The notes beneath the pieces were generated by a model that worked only from the letters and a program-made list of their open reading frames with translations, had not been told where the DNA came from and searched no databases. From Pseudomonas sp. R37(2017) (GTDB taxonomy: Bacteria > Pseudomonadota > Gammaproteobacteria > Pseudomonadales > Pseudomonadaceae), in the NCBI RefSeq assembly GCF_002113375.1, contig NZ_NEHO01000017.1:1-64000 (forward strand): DNA of 64,000 nt, in the 5' to 3' direction. Below, piece after piece: positions 27,301-35,612 of the stretch (the first letter of the stretch is position 1; every line of letters begins with the position of its first letter). A program made the position numbers and the translations under genes.

Positions 27301-30300
27301 ACCCTGGACAACACCGGTGTTACCGATCTGTCCGGCAATTCTGGATCCGGCACCACCGATTCGAACAACTACGCCATCGACACCCAGCGTCCGACCGCGA
27401 CCATCGTGGTGGCCGACGCGGCTCTGGGCGTCGGCCAGACTTCGTTGGTGACCATCACCTTCAGCGAAGCGGTCACTGGATTCACCAACGCCGACCTGAC
27501 CATTGCCAACGGTACGTTGAGTGCGGTCAGCAGCAGCGACGGTGGCATCACCTGGACGGCGACCTTCACTCCAGCGGCGGGCATCACCGACACGACCAAC
27601 CTGATCACCCTGGACAACACCGGCGTCTCCGACCTGGCGGGCAACGCCGGCAGCGGTACCACCGATTCGAACAATTACGTGATCGACAGTCAGCGCCCGA
27701 CCGCGACCATAGTCATGGCCGACCCGACCCTGAGCGCCGGTGAAACCTCGCTGGTGACCATTACCTTCAGCGAAGCGGTCACTGGATTCACCAACGCCGA
27801 CCTGACCGTGCCCAACGGCACGTTGACCGCAGTCAGCAGCAGTGATGGCGGCATCACCTGGACCGCGACCTTCACGCCGAACGCCGGGGTCAACGACACC
27901 AGCAACCTGATCACCCTGAACAATACCGGGATCGCCGACCTCGCCGGCAACGCTGGCACCGGTACCACCAACTCCGCCAACTTCACGATCGACACCGTAC
28001 TGCCGACCGCCACCATCGTGGTCGCCGATAGCGCGCTGAGAGTTGGCGAAACCTCGCTGGTGACCATCACCTTCAGCGAGGCGGTCACTGGATTCACCAA
28101 CGCCGACCTGACCATCGCCAATGGCACCTTGAGCGCGGTGAGCAGCAGCGATGGCGGCATCACCTGGACGGCGACATTTACGCCGACCAACAGCATCACC
28201 GATACCACCAACCTGATCACCCTGGACAACAGCGGCGTACAGAACGCGTCCGGCAACGCCGGCAGCGGCACCACGGATTCGAACAATTACGCCATCGATA
28301 CCCAGCGTCCGACCGCCACCATCGTGGTTGCCGACGCGGCTCTGGGCGTCGGCCAGACTTCGTTGGTGACCATCACTTTCAGTGAGGCCGTGACCGGTTT
28401 TAGCCTGGCCGACCTGACCGTGGCCAACGGCACCCTGTCCGGGCTGGCCACGTCTGACAACATCACCTATACCGCGACCTTCACTCCGGCAGCGGGCATC
28501 ACCGACACCAGCAACCTCATCACCCTGGACAACACCGGTGTCTCCGACCTGGCGGGCAACTCCGGCAGCGGCACCACCGATTCGAACAATTACGTGATCG
28601 ACAGTCAGCGCCCAACGGGCACCATTGTCATGAGCGACACTGACCTGCGCCCCGGCGAAACCTCGCTGGTGACCATCACCTTCAGCGAAGCGGTCAGCGG
28701 TTTCGACAATTCCGACCTGAGTGTTGCCAATGGCACGCTGAGCAACGTTTCGTCGAGCGATGGCGGCATCACCTGGACCGCGACATTCACCCCGACGGTT
28801 GGCATCTCCGACGCGACCAACCTGATCATCCTCAACAACACCGGGATTACCGACCTGGCGGGCAACGCCGGCACCGGCACCACCAGTTCGACCAACTACG
28901 CGGTGCAGACCCAGGTGCCGACCGCTACTATCGTCGTCGCCGACACTGCCCTGAACGTCGGCGAGACCTCCCTGGTGACCATCACCTTCAGCGAAGCGGT
29001 CAGCGGTTTCGACAATGCCGACCTGAGCGTCGCCAATGGCACCCTGAGCAACGTTTCGTCGAGCGATGGCGGCATCACCTGGACGGCGACCTTTACACCC
29101 ACCGCCAATGTCACCGACACCAGCAACCTGATCAGCCTGGACAACAGCGGTGTGCAGAACGCCTCTGGCAACGCGGGCATCGGCACCACCGATTCGAACA
29201 ACTACAGCATCGACACCCAGCGCCCGACGGCAACCATTGTGGTCGCCGACACGGCCCTGAACCTCGGTGAAACCTCGCTGGTGACCATTACCTTCAGCGA
29301 AGCGGTGAGCGGTTTCGACAATGCCGACCTCAACGTCGCCAACGGCACCCTGAGCGCGGTGAGCAGCAGCGACGGTGGCATCACCTGGACCGCGACGTTC
29401 ACGCCAGCGGCGGGTATCACCAATACCAGCAACCTCATCACGCTGGACAACACCGGCGTTGCCGACGCAGCGGGTAACGCCGGCAGCGGCACCACCGATT
29501 CGAACAACTACAGCATCGACACCCAGCACCCGACCGCGACCATAGTCATGGCCGACCCGACCCTGAGTGCCGGTGAAACGACCCTGGTGACCATCACCTT
29601 CAGCGAGCCGGTGAGCGGTTTCACCAACGCTGACCTGTCCGTTCCCAACGGCACATTGAGTGCAGTCAGCAGCAGCGATGGCGGCATCACCTGGACCGCG
29701 ACTTTCACGCCGGACGCCGCAGTCAAGGACACGACCAACCTGATCACGCTGGACAACACCGGCATTGCCGACCTCGCGGGCAACATCGGCAGCGGCACGA
29801 CCAGCTCGGCCAATTTCACCATCGACACCGTGCTGCCGACGGCCACCATCGTGGTTGCCGACAACGCCCTGAGCGTCGGCGAGACGTCGCTGGTGACCAT
29901 CACTTTCAGCGAGGCAGTCAGCGGTTTCGACAATGCCGACCTGAGCGTCGTCAATGGCACGTTGAGCAACGTTTCGTCGAGCGATGGCGGCATCACCTGG
30001 ACGGCGACCTTTACACCCACCGCCAATGTCACCGACACCAGCAACCTGATCAGCCTGGACAACAGCGGTGTGCAGAACGCCTCTGGCAACGCGGGCATCG
30101 GCACCACCGATTCGAACAACTATGCCATCGACACCATGCGCCCGACCGCGACCATCGTGGTCGCCGACACGGCCCTGAACGTCGGCGAAACCTCGCTGGT
30201 GACCATCACCTTCTCCGAGGCGGTGAGCGGTTTCACCAATGCCGACCTGAATGTCGCCAATGGCACCCTGAGCGCGGTGAGCAGCAGCGACGGCGGCGTC

Positions 30301-33300
30301 ACCTGGACAGCGACCTTCACGCCAGCGGCGGGTATCACCAATACCAGCAACCTCATCACCCTGGACAACACCGGCGTTGCCGACGCAGCGGGTAACGCCG
30401 GCAGCGGCACCACCGATTCGAACAACTACAGCATCGACACCCAGCGCCCGACTGCGACCATTGTCATGGCCGACCCGACGCTGACTGTGGGTGAAACCTC
30501 GCTGGTGACCATCACCTTCAGCGAACCGGTGAGTGGTTTCACCAACGCTGACCTGTCCGTTCCCAACGGCACGTTGAGCGCAGTCAGCAGCAGCGATGGC
30601 GGCATCACCTGGACCGCGACCTTCACGCCGGACGCCGTAGTCAAGGACACGACCAACCTGATCACGCTGGACAACACCGGCATTGCCGACCTGGCGGGCA
30701 ACATCGGCACAGGCACGACCAGCTCGGCCAATTTCACCATCGACACCGTGCTGCCGACGGCCACCATCGTGGTTGCCGACAGCGCCCTGAGCGTCGGCGA
30801 GACCTCGCTGGTGACCATCACCTTCAGCGAGGCAGTGAGCGGTTTCAGCAACGCCGACCTGAGCATCGCCAATGGCACTCTGAGCGCCGTGAGCAGCAGC
30901 GATGGCGGCGTCACCTGGACGGCGACCTTTACACCCACTACCAACATCACCGACTCCAGCAACCTGATCACTCTGGACAACAGCGGTGTGCAGAACGCCT
31001 CTGGCAACGTGGGCAGTGGCACCACCGATTCGAACAACTATGCCATCGACACCGTGCGCCCGACGGCAACCATTGTGGTCGCCGACTCTGCCCTGAACGT
31101 TGGCGAAACCTCGCTGGTGACCATCACCTTCTCCGAGGCGGTGAGCGGTTTCACCAATGCCGACCTGAACGTTGCCAACGGCACCCTGAGCGCGGTGAGC
31201 AGCAGCGACGGCGGCATCACCTGGACGGCCACCCTGACACCGTTGGCAGCAATCACCGACACCAGCAACCTCATCCAGCTCGATAACAGCGGTGTTCAGG
31301 ATGCGGCGGGCAATGCCGGTAGCGGCGTCACGAACTCGAACAATTACGCGATCGACACCCAGCGCCCGACCGCGACTATCGTCATGGCCGACACCGACCT
31401 GCGTCCCGGCGAAACGACCCAGGTGACCATCACCTTCAGCGAAGCGGTCAGCGGTCTGGACAGTTCTGATTTGAGCGTCGCCAACGGCACCTTGAGTGGC
31501 TTGAGCAGCAGCGACGGTGGCATTACCTGGACCGCGACTTTTACCCCGACGTCCGCAGTCACCGACACCAGCAACCTCATCACCCTGGACAACGCCGGTG
31601 TCACCGACGCGGCAGGCAATACCGGGAGCGGGGTGACCCACTCGGCAAACTACCTGGTGCAAACCAGTGTACCGAGCGCCAGCATCGTGATCGCCGACAC
31701 GGCGCTCAAGGCGGGGGAAACGACTCTGGTGACCGTCACCTTCAGTGAGGCGGTCAGCGGATTCAGCAATGCCGACCTGAGCATCGCCAACGGTACATTG
31801 AGCGCCGTGAGCAGCAACGACGGCGGCATCACCTGGACGGCAGTCTTTACGCCAGCCACGAACGTTACCGACGCCAGCAACCTGATCACCCTCGACAACT
31901 CGGGCGTGCAGAACACTTCGGGCAACGTCGGCGGCGGAATCACCGAGTCGAACAATTTTGCCATCGACACCGCGCTGCCGACCGCCACCATCGTGGTTGC
32001 CGACACGCAATTGGGCATCGGCCAAACGACCACCGTGACCATCACCTTCAGCGAAGCGGTGAGCGGTTTCGACGTGTCGGACATCAGCGTTGCCAACGGC
32101 GTGCTGTCGAACCTGAGCAGCAGCGATGGCGGCGTGACCTGGACCGCGACCCTGACGCCGAAGGCCAATGTCAACGACGCAACCAATCTGATCGTGCTCG
32201 ACACCGGTCGCGTGCAGGACCTTGCCGGCAACAGCGGCGCAAGCATCGCCATCTCCAACAACTACGCGCTCGATGGGACCCGGCCTACGGTGAACATCGT
32301 GGTTGCCAACCCGAACCTCGGTATCGGCCAGACCACCACCGTGACCTTCACCTTCAGCGAGGCAGTCAGCAACTTCGACCTGTCCGACCTGAGCGTGACC
32401 AACGGCGACCTGAGCAACCTGCGCAGCAGCGATGGCGGCAAGACCTGGACGGCGACCTTCACGCCGACGGCCAATGTCACCGACCCAAGCAACTTCATCG
32501 CCCTGGACACCCGCAATGTCACCGACCTGGTGGGCAACACCGGCAACACGGTGGCGGTGTCGAACAATTACAGCCTCGACAGCGAACTGCCGACCGCCAC
32601 CATCGTGGTCGCCAACCCGAACCTGGGCGTGGGCCAGACCTCGCTGGTGACCATCACCTTCAGCGAAGCGGTCAGCGGTTTTGATTTGTCCGACATCAGC
32701 ATTGCCAACGGCACCTTGTCCGACCTGAGCAGCAGCGACGGCGGCAAGACCTGGACGGCGACGCTGACACCGACCGCCAACATCAATGTCGCCAGCAACA
32801 CGATCAGCATCTACTACGCCGGTATCAGCGACATGGCCGGCAACAGTGGCAGCGGCGTGAGCCAGTCGGATAATTTTGTCATCGACACGGTGCCGACCTC
32901 GTCCGTCGTGATCGTTTCGCCAGACCCGGATTTCCGCACCAGTACCCCGGTAACGTTGCCTGATGTGCCCAACGTGCCGCTGCAACCGTTCGTTTTCACG
33001 CCTCCGACGGGCAACCTCAGTTCACCGTTGACCTTCCAGCCGTTGTTCGAACAGCGGGTGATCGGCGACGGCATCCGGCCGTTGGGCGATATTTTCATCA
33101 ACAACGGCGCGATGAGCCCGAGTTTCATCGCTCAGGTTTTCAGCAGCAGTGACAGCGGTGGCGATGGTTCAGGGCATGGTTTCCTCGGGTTCGGTGGCGG
33201 CGATGGCGGTGTGTTCAGCACCAGCACGTTATCGAGCCTGTTCAATCAGGACAGCGGTGCCGAACGCGATTCGTTGAACGCCTTTGGCAGTCAGTCGATC

Positions 33301-33453
33301 AAGTCCGGCGATGTTTCCCAGGGCCTGCGCGGAGTGTTTGGCGCACCGACCCTGGGCCAGCAACTGCAACAACTCAAAGACAACGAGCAGCAGCAGGTCG
33401 ACAACCTGGCCGCCGCTTTGAAACTGGTCGGCATCAGCGAAATGCAGGCCTGA
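24313..33453 (+). CDS. Giant LEPR-XLL / DUF4347 repeat protein, probable exported adhesin
   Basis: A 3,046-residue protein. The ATG at 24313 (MWWTIFGGAKAKARV) has GGTGAG upstream; an open extension of 41 codons lies in the terminator region and is unlikely. Residues 30-39 are LEPRMLFDGA, the LEPR-XLL motif found near the N-terminus of very large exported proteins. Residues about 93-253 are a DUF4347 domain (VQIIAHGNAGDLWLG, ILIYGCYTAEGERG). About 257-610 is a beta-helix-like region with a glycine-rich stretch. Residues about 619-2860 hold 22 bacterial Ig-like repeats of 101-102 residues. The last 185 residues are unique, with a Gly/Asp/Ser patch but no clear RTX nonapeptides. There is no Sec signal. 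It lies 43 bases upstream of an outer-membrane factor. A surface adhesin is inferred. Confidence 0.85.
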   Translation: MWWTIFGGAKAKARVAEDQRTPAAPMIMSLEPRMLFDGAVAATVADTAAQADSHSTADAAKAPTADHPTASKDTHGQADATPAASPVAVPGQSVVFVDSRVKDADSLLQGVAPGTQVVKLDAGKDGLQQIADYLDQHQGISSVQIIAHGNAGDLWLGDSYLSADNVEARSAVLAEIGKDMNAGGDILIYGCYTAEGERGLSFVDSLAQLTGRDVAASNDRTGLGGDWELEIATGTIESASVLSNQAMQDYQWGLATQTVSSNADSGAGTLRQALSDAVAGDIVTFNAGMTIGLNSQLVITKNLTVDGDLNNDGVADVTLNGQYKTQVLKVNSGVTATLDGLVITHGLAVGQGAAAGTDGVNAMGGGIVNAGDLTLKNVTVTSNAASGGGGGGGVVAPYAGGPVGGGGGGGGALGGQIGGHGGTAGTGTGTYAGTNGSANTGGNGGSYSTTYMGGRGGSSVGGAGAIGASGYSSGGAGGTANNGTISIGGGGGGSGWDRAGRAGASASGGIYNATTGTLTVIGNSVISGNIAAGGGGGGGGGTGGSADPGGAGGKGVGAIWNKGTLLMTAANFAAMTGNIGGSGSGGPAMGGGATGSTPTAVANIYNDGGILNTAYAAGPTATIVVADTALKVGETSLVTITFSEAVTGFTNADLTIANGTLSAVSSSDGGITWTATFTPTASITDTTNVITLDNTGVVNGLGTAGVGTTTSNNYAIDTVRPTATIVVADNALKVGETSLVTFTFSEAVSGFTNADLTIANGTLSAVSSSDGGITWTATFTPTSSITDTTNLITLDNTGVVDLAGNAGTGTTDSNNYAIDTQRPTATIVVTDTNLIAGETSLVTITFSEAVTGFTNADLTIANGTLSAVSSSDGGITWTATFTPTASINDASNLITLNNTGIADLAGNAGSGTTSSNNYVIDTQRPTATIVVADSALKIGETSLVTITFNEAVSGFTNADLTIANGTLSAVSSSDGGITWTATFTPTSNITDTTNLITLDNTGVTDLSGNSGSGTTDSNNYAIDTQRPTATIVVADAALGVGQTSLVTITFSEAVTGFTNADLTIANGTLSAVSSSDGGITWTATFTPAAGITDTTNLITLDNTGVSDLAGNAGSGTTDSNNYVIDSQRPTATIVMADPTLSAGETSLVTITFSEAVTGFTNADLTVPNGTLTAVSSSDGGITWTATFTPNAGVNDTSNLITLNNTGIADLAGNAGTGTTNSANFTIDTVLPTATIVVADSALRVGETSLVTITFSEAVTGFTNADLTIANGTLSAVSSSDGGITWTATFTPTNSITDTTNLITLDNSGVQNASGNAGSGTTDSNNYAIDTQRPTATIVVADAALGVGQTSLVTITFSEAVTGFSLADLTVANGTLSGLATSDNITYTATFTPAAGITDTSNLITLDNTGVSDLAGNSGSGTTDSNNYVIDSQRPTGTIVMSDTDLRPGETSLVTITFSEAVSGFDNSDLSVANGTLSNVSSSDGGITWTATFTPTVGISDATNLIILNNTGITDLAGNAGTGTTSSTNYAVQTQVPTATIVVADTALNVGETSLVTITFSEAVSGFDNADLSVANGTLSNVSSSDGGITWTATFTPTANVTDTSNLISLDNSGVQNASGNAGIGTTDSNNYSIDTQRPTATIVVADTALNLGETSLVTITFSEAVSGFDNADLNVANGTLSAVSSSDGGITWTATFTPAAGITNTSNLITLDNTGVADAAGNAGSGTTDSNNYSIDTQHPTATIVMADPTLSAGETTLVTITFSEPVSGFTNADLSVPNGTLSAVSSSDGGITWTATFTPDAAVKDTTNLITLDNTGIADLAGNIGSGTTSSANFTIDTVLPTATIVVADNALSVGETSLVTITFSEAVSGFDNADLSVVNGTLSNVSSSDGGITWTATFTPTANVTDTSNLISLDNSGVQNASGNAGIGTTDSNNYAIDTMRPTATIVVADTALNVGETSLVTITFSEAVSGFTNADLNVANGTLSAVSSSDGGVTWTATFTPAAGITNTSNLITLDNTGVADAAGNAGSGTTDSNNYSIDTQRPTATIVMADPTLTVGETSLVTITFSEPVSGFTNADLSVPNGTLSAVSSSDGGITWTATFTPDAVVKDTTNLITLDNTGIADLAGNIGTGTTSSANFTIDTVLPTATIVVADSALSVGETSLVTITFSEAVSGFSNADLSIANGTLSAVSSSDGGVTWTATFTPTTNITDSSNLITLDNSGVQNASGNVGSGTTDSNNYAIDTVRPTATIVVADSALNVGETSLVTITFSEAVSGFTNADLNVANGTLSAVSSSDGGITWTATLTPLAAITDTSNLIQLDNSGVQDAAGNAGSGVTNSNNYAIDTQRPTATIVMADTDLRPGETTQVTITFSEAVSGLDSSDLSVANGTLSGLSSSDGGITWTATFTPTSAVTDTSNLITLDNAGVTDAAGNTGSGVTHSANYLVQTSVPSASIVIADTALKAGETTLVTVTFSEAVSGFSNADLSIANGTLSAVSSNDGGITWTAVFTPATNVTDASNLITLDNSGVQNTSGNVGGGITESNNFAIDTALPTATIVVADTQLGIGQTTTVTITFSEAVSGFDVSDISVANGVLSNLSSSDGGVTWTATLTPKANVNDATNLIVLDTGRVQDLAGNSGASIAISNNYALDGTRPTVNIVVANPNLGIGQTTTVTFTFSEAVSNFDLSDLSVTNGDLSNLRSSDGGKTWTATFTPTANVTDPSNFIALDTRNVTDLVGNTGNTVAVSNNYSLDSELPTATIVVANPNLGVGQTSLVTITFSEAVSGFDLSDISIANGTLSDLSSSDGGKTWTATLTPTANINVASNTISIYYAGISDMAGNSGSGVSQSDNFVIDTVPTSSVVIVSPDPDFRTSTPVTLPDVPNVPLQPFVFTPPTGNLSSPLTFQPLFEQRVIGDGIRPLGDIFINNGAMSPSFIAQVFSSSDSGGDGSGHGFLGFGGGDGGVFSTSTLSSLFNQDSGAERDSLNAFGSQSIKSGDVSQGLRGVFGAPTLGQQLQQLKDNEQQQVDNLAAALKLVGISEMQA
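25450..26130 (+). repeat. Glycine-rich low-complexity coding region
   Basis: Within the giant protein gene, GGC/GGT runs encode poly-glycine stretches of up to seven or eight residues mixed with Ala, Ser and Thr. It follows a beta-helix-like segment (NLTVDGDLNNDG, ATLDGLVITHG) and precedes the Ig-like array. Confidence 0.8.
26167..32892 (+). repeat. Tandem array of 22 Ig-like repeats (306 bp unit)
   Basis: Units start at 26167 and recur every 306 bp; unit 8 (from 28309) is one codon shorter, as is the last. Each encodes PTATIVVADxALxVGETSLVT, TFSEAVxGF, ANGTLSxxSSSDGG and a final NN[Y/F]xID linker. Units 10-17 also show a 918 bp (three-unit) higher-order period, pointing to recent block duplication. 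Confidence 0.92.
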
Positions 33454-33496
33454 TGAAAACTTCACTTTTGATGTGTCACCCAGGGGCGATGCAAGG

Positions 33497-35011
33497 ATGA
33501 AAAGAAGTCATAAGTTGTTCGGCGCCAGCCTGCTGGCACTGGCGATCAGCGGATGCGCTGTCACCAGTGAGCCGATCGAACGCAGTGTCAGTGAGCAGCG
33601 GGCCAAAAGTGACCTGCAGAACATGTACAAGGGGCAGGAGCCTCTTGGCGGCCCCTTGACCCTGCACCAGGCCATGGCCCGAGCGGTGAAGTACAACCTT
33701 GAAGGCCGATTGAAAGTCATGGAGGAGGCCCTGGCCAAGCGTCAACTCGACCTCGCCAGTTTCGACATGTTGCCACGCATGGCGCTGGACGCCGGATACG
33801 TGGGCCGCAACAACGTCAACGCCTCCAGCAGCCAGAGTGTGCGTACCGGCACGCAGTCCCTGGAACCTTCGACCTCCCAGGACCGTGATCGCGATGTAGC
33901 GGACCTGACCATGGTCTGGAACGTGCTCGATTTCGGTGTCAGCTACATCAGCGCCAAGCAGCAGGGCGACCAGCGCCTGATCGTTCAGGAGCGTCGGCGC
34001 AAGGTGATCAACACCATCGTCCAGGACGTGCGCTCGGCGTATTGGCGGGCGATGGCGGCCGAGCGCCTGCTGACGCAGATCGACAGCCTGATGGCGCGTG
34101 TTGAAACCGCGCGCAACAACAGCCAGAGCATGAGCCAGCAACGCATTGGCGATCCGGTGCAGGCCCTCGGTTATCAGCGCTCGCTGATCGAAGCGACGCG
34201 CCAGCTGGAGGAGCAGCGCCGGGCGTTGTCACTGGCCAAGACCGAACTGGCGACCCTGATCAACCTGCCAATGGGCACGGAACTGACCCTGGCGACCGAT
34301 AACGGTTATGAAATTCCCGAGCTCAAGGTCGATCTGGCCAGCCTCGAACAGGAAGCCCTGACCAGCCGCCCGGAACTGCGCGAGCAGGATTATCAGACAC
34401 GCATCAGCGCCGCCGAGACCCGCAAAGCCATGCTGCGCCTGCTGCCGGGCCTGGAGTTCTCCGCCGGCGGACATTACGACAGCAACTCATTCCTGGTGGA
34501 GCAAGGCTGGGCCGACTACGGCGTCAAAGTCACCTGGAACCTGTTCAACGTGATCTCGGCTCCCGCTGCCATCGACGTGGCCAAGGCCGGTGAAGAAGTC
34601 GCCGTCGCGCGCCGTCAGGCGATGTCGATTGCGGTGCTGGCGCAGCTCTATGTGGCCAACGCCAACTACCGCGAGGCCTTGCGCCAGTTCAAGACCAATC
34701 AGCAATTGTCGGACATCGACGGGCAAATCGTCGGTCAGTTGCGCAACCGTCACCAGGCGGACGGTATTGGTGAACTGGAGCTGATCCAGGGCGAACTCAA
34801 CACCTTGCAGGCCGACCTGCGTCGTGACCTGTCCTACGCTGACCTGCGCAACGCCTATGGACAAATCTTCGCCAGCGCCGGCCTCGACCCGCTGCCGGAT
34901 CAAGTGCAATCGACGCAAGTCCAGTCCATCGCCACGGCCCTGGCCAACCGCGAAGCGGCCTGGGCGGCAGGTGATATTGCGGTGCCGGTGACGCATGCCC
35001 CAGCGCGTTGA
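33497..35011 (+). CDS. TolC-family outer-membrane factor lipoprotein of the sulfation/secretion cluster
   Basis: A 504-residue outer-membrane factor. The ATG at 33497 begins a lipoprotein signal (KLFGASLLALAISGC, lipid-bearing cysteine at about residue 19). The TolC-type repeats are visible: GGPLTLHQAMARAVKYNLEG, RSAYWRAMAAERLLTQIDSL and, later, WADYGVKVTWNLFNVISAPA. It follows the giant protein by 43 bases and is the obvious outer-membrane exit for it, working with the HlyD-type proteins at 17425-21617. Its end overlaps the APS kinase gene by 17 bases. It is distinct from the LapE-like and NodT-type factors elsewhere in the window. Confidence 0.84.
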   Translation: MKRSHKLFGASLLALAISGCAVTSEPIERSVSEQRAKSDLQNMYKGQEPLGGPLTLHQAMARAVKYNLEGRLKVMEEALAKRQLDLASFDMLPRMALDAGYVGRNNVNASSSQSVRTGTQSLEPSTSQDRDRDVADLTMVWNVLDFGVSYISAKQQGDQRLIVQERRRKVINTIVQDVRSAYWRAMAAERLLTQIDSLMARVETARNNSQSMSQQRIGDPVQALGYQRSLIEATRQLEEQRRALSLAKTELATLINLPMGTELTLATDNGYEIPELKVDLASLEQEALTSRPELREQDYQTRISAAETRKAMLRLLPGLEFSAGGHYDSNSFLVEQGWADYGVKVTWNLFNVISAPAAIDVAKAGEEVAVARRQAMSIAVLAQLYVANANYREALRQFKTNQQLSDIDGQIVGQLRNRHQADGIGELELIQGELNTLQADLRRDLSYADLRNAYGQIFASAGLDPLPDQVQSTQVQSIATALANREAAWAAGDIAVPVTHAPAR

Positions 35012-35600
35012 TGTGAAGCCCCCGACCGCGAGCATCAGTCGGGCTCAGCGCGAGCGGCGTAACGGCCATCGCGGCACGGCGATCCTGCTGACCGGCCTGC
35101 CGGCGGCAGGCAAGTCGACCCTCGCGCAAGCGCTGCATGCCGAGTTGTTTGCCCGCGGCCTGCAGAGCGTGGTGCTCGATGGTGACGGGCTGCGGGTGGG
35201 GCTCAATCGAGACCTGGGCTTCAGTGACAGCGATCGTCAGGAGAACATCCGCCGCGCCAGTGAATTGGCTGCGTTGCTGGTGGAGAACGGACAAATCGTG
35301 ATCCTGGCGATGATTGCGCCGTTGGTGGAACTGCGCGATGTGTTCGCCCGGCGGCTGGGTGACGATTATCGGGCAGTCTGGTGCAGCGCGACCCTGGCGG
35401 TGTGCGAGCAACGTGATCCGAAAGGTCACTATGCCCGTGCCCGACGCGGTGAGTTGGCCGGGTTTACCGGGGTGTCTGCGCCGTACCAGGCGCCGGTCGA
35501 TGCGGCGCTGGTACTCGACACCGGGGTACAGACGGTTGAAGCCTGCCTTGATCGATTGTTGACCTGGCTCGCCGAGTCCGAAGTGCTGCCCAGGTCCTGA
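34995..35600 (+). CDS. cysC: Adenylylsulfate (APS) kinase
   Basis: A 201-residue stand-alone CysC. Walker A is GLPAAGKST; the APS-binding block is DGDGLRVGLNRDLGFSDSDR followed by QENIRR; the lid region has RDPKGHYARARRGELAGFTG. It phosphorylates APS to PAPS, the sulfate donor of sulfotransferases. Gene position says more than the enzyme itself: it starts inside the outer-membrane-factor gene (ATG at 34995, 17-base overlap), so it is translated with the secretion genes and not with cysDN. It probably feeds the sulfotransferase at 23411, comparable to RaxQ in the Xanthomonas Rax system. Confidence 0.88.
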   Translation: MPQRVDVKPPTASISRAQRERRNGHRGTAILLTGLPAAGKSTLAQALHAELFARGLQSVVLDGDGLRVGLNRDLGFSDSDRQENIRRASELAALLVENGQIVILAMIAPLVELRDVFARRLGDDYRAVWCSATLAVCEQRDPKGHYARARRGELAGFTGVSAPYQAPVDAALVLDTGVQTVEACLDRLLTWLAESEVLPRS

Positions 35601-35612
35601 AACGGCCGGCGT

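Noticed and set aside
26167..32892. Regularly spaced repeats as a possible CRISPR array
   Set aside because: The period is 306 bp and all units are in one coding frame; no short repeats with unique spacers.
27022..32985. A 1,987-codon open frame on the minus strand
   Set aside because: It is a shadow of the repeated plus-strand gene; it repeats with the same 306 bp period, lacks family motifs, and the plus frame has LEPR-XLL, DUF4347 and Ig-like features.
33140..33230. RTX calcium-binding repeats at the giant protein's C-terminus
   Set aside because: The Gly/Asp/Ser-rich patch lacks the GGxGxDxxx nonapeptide order.
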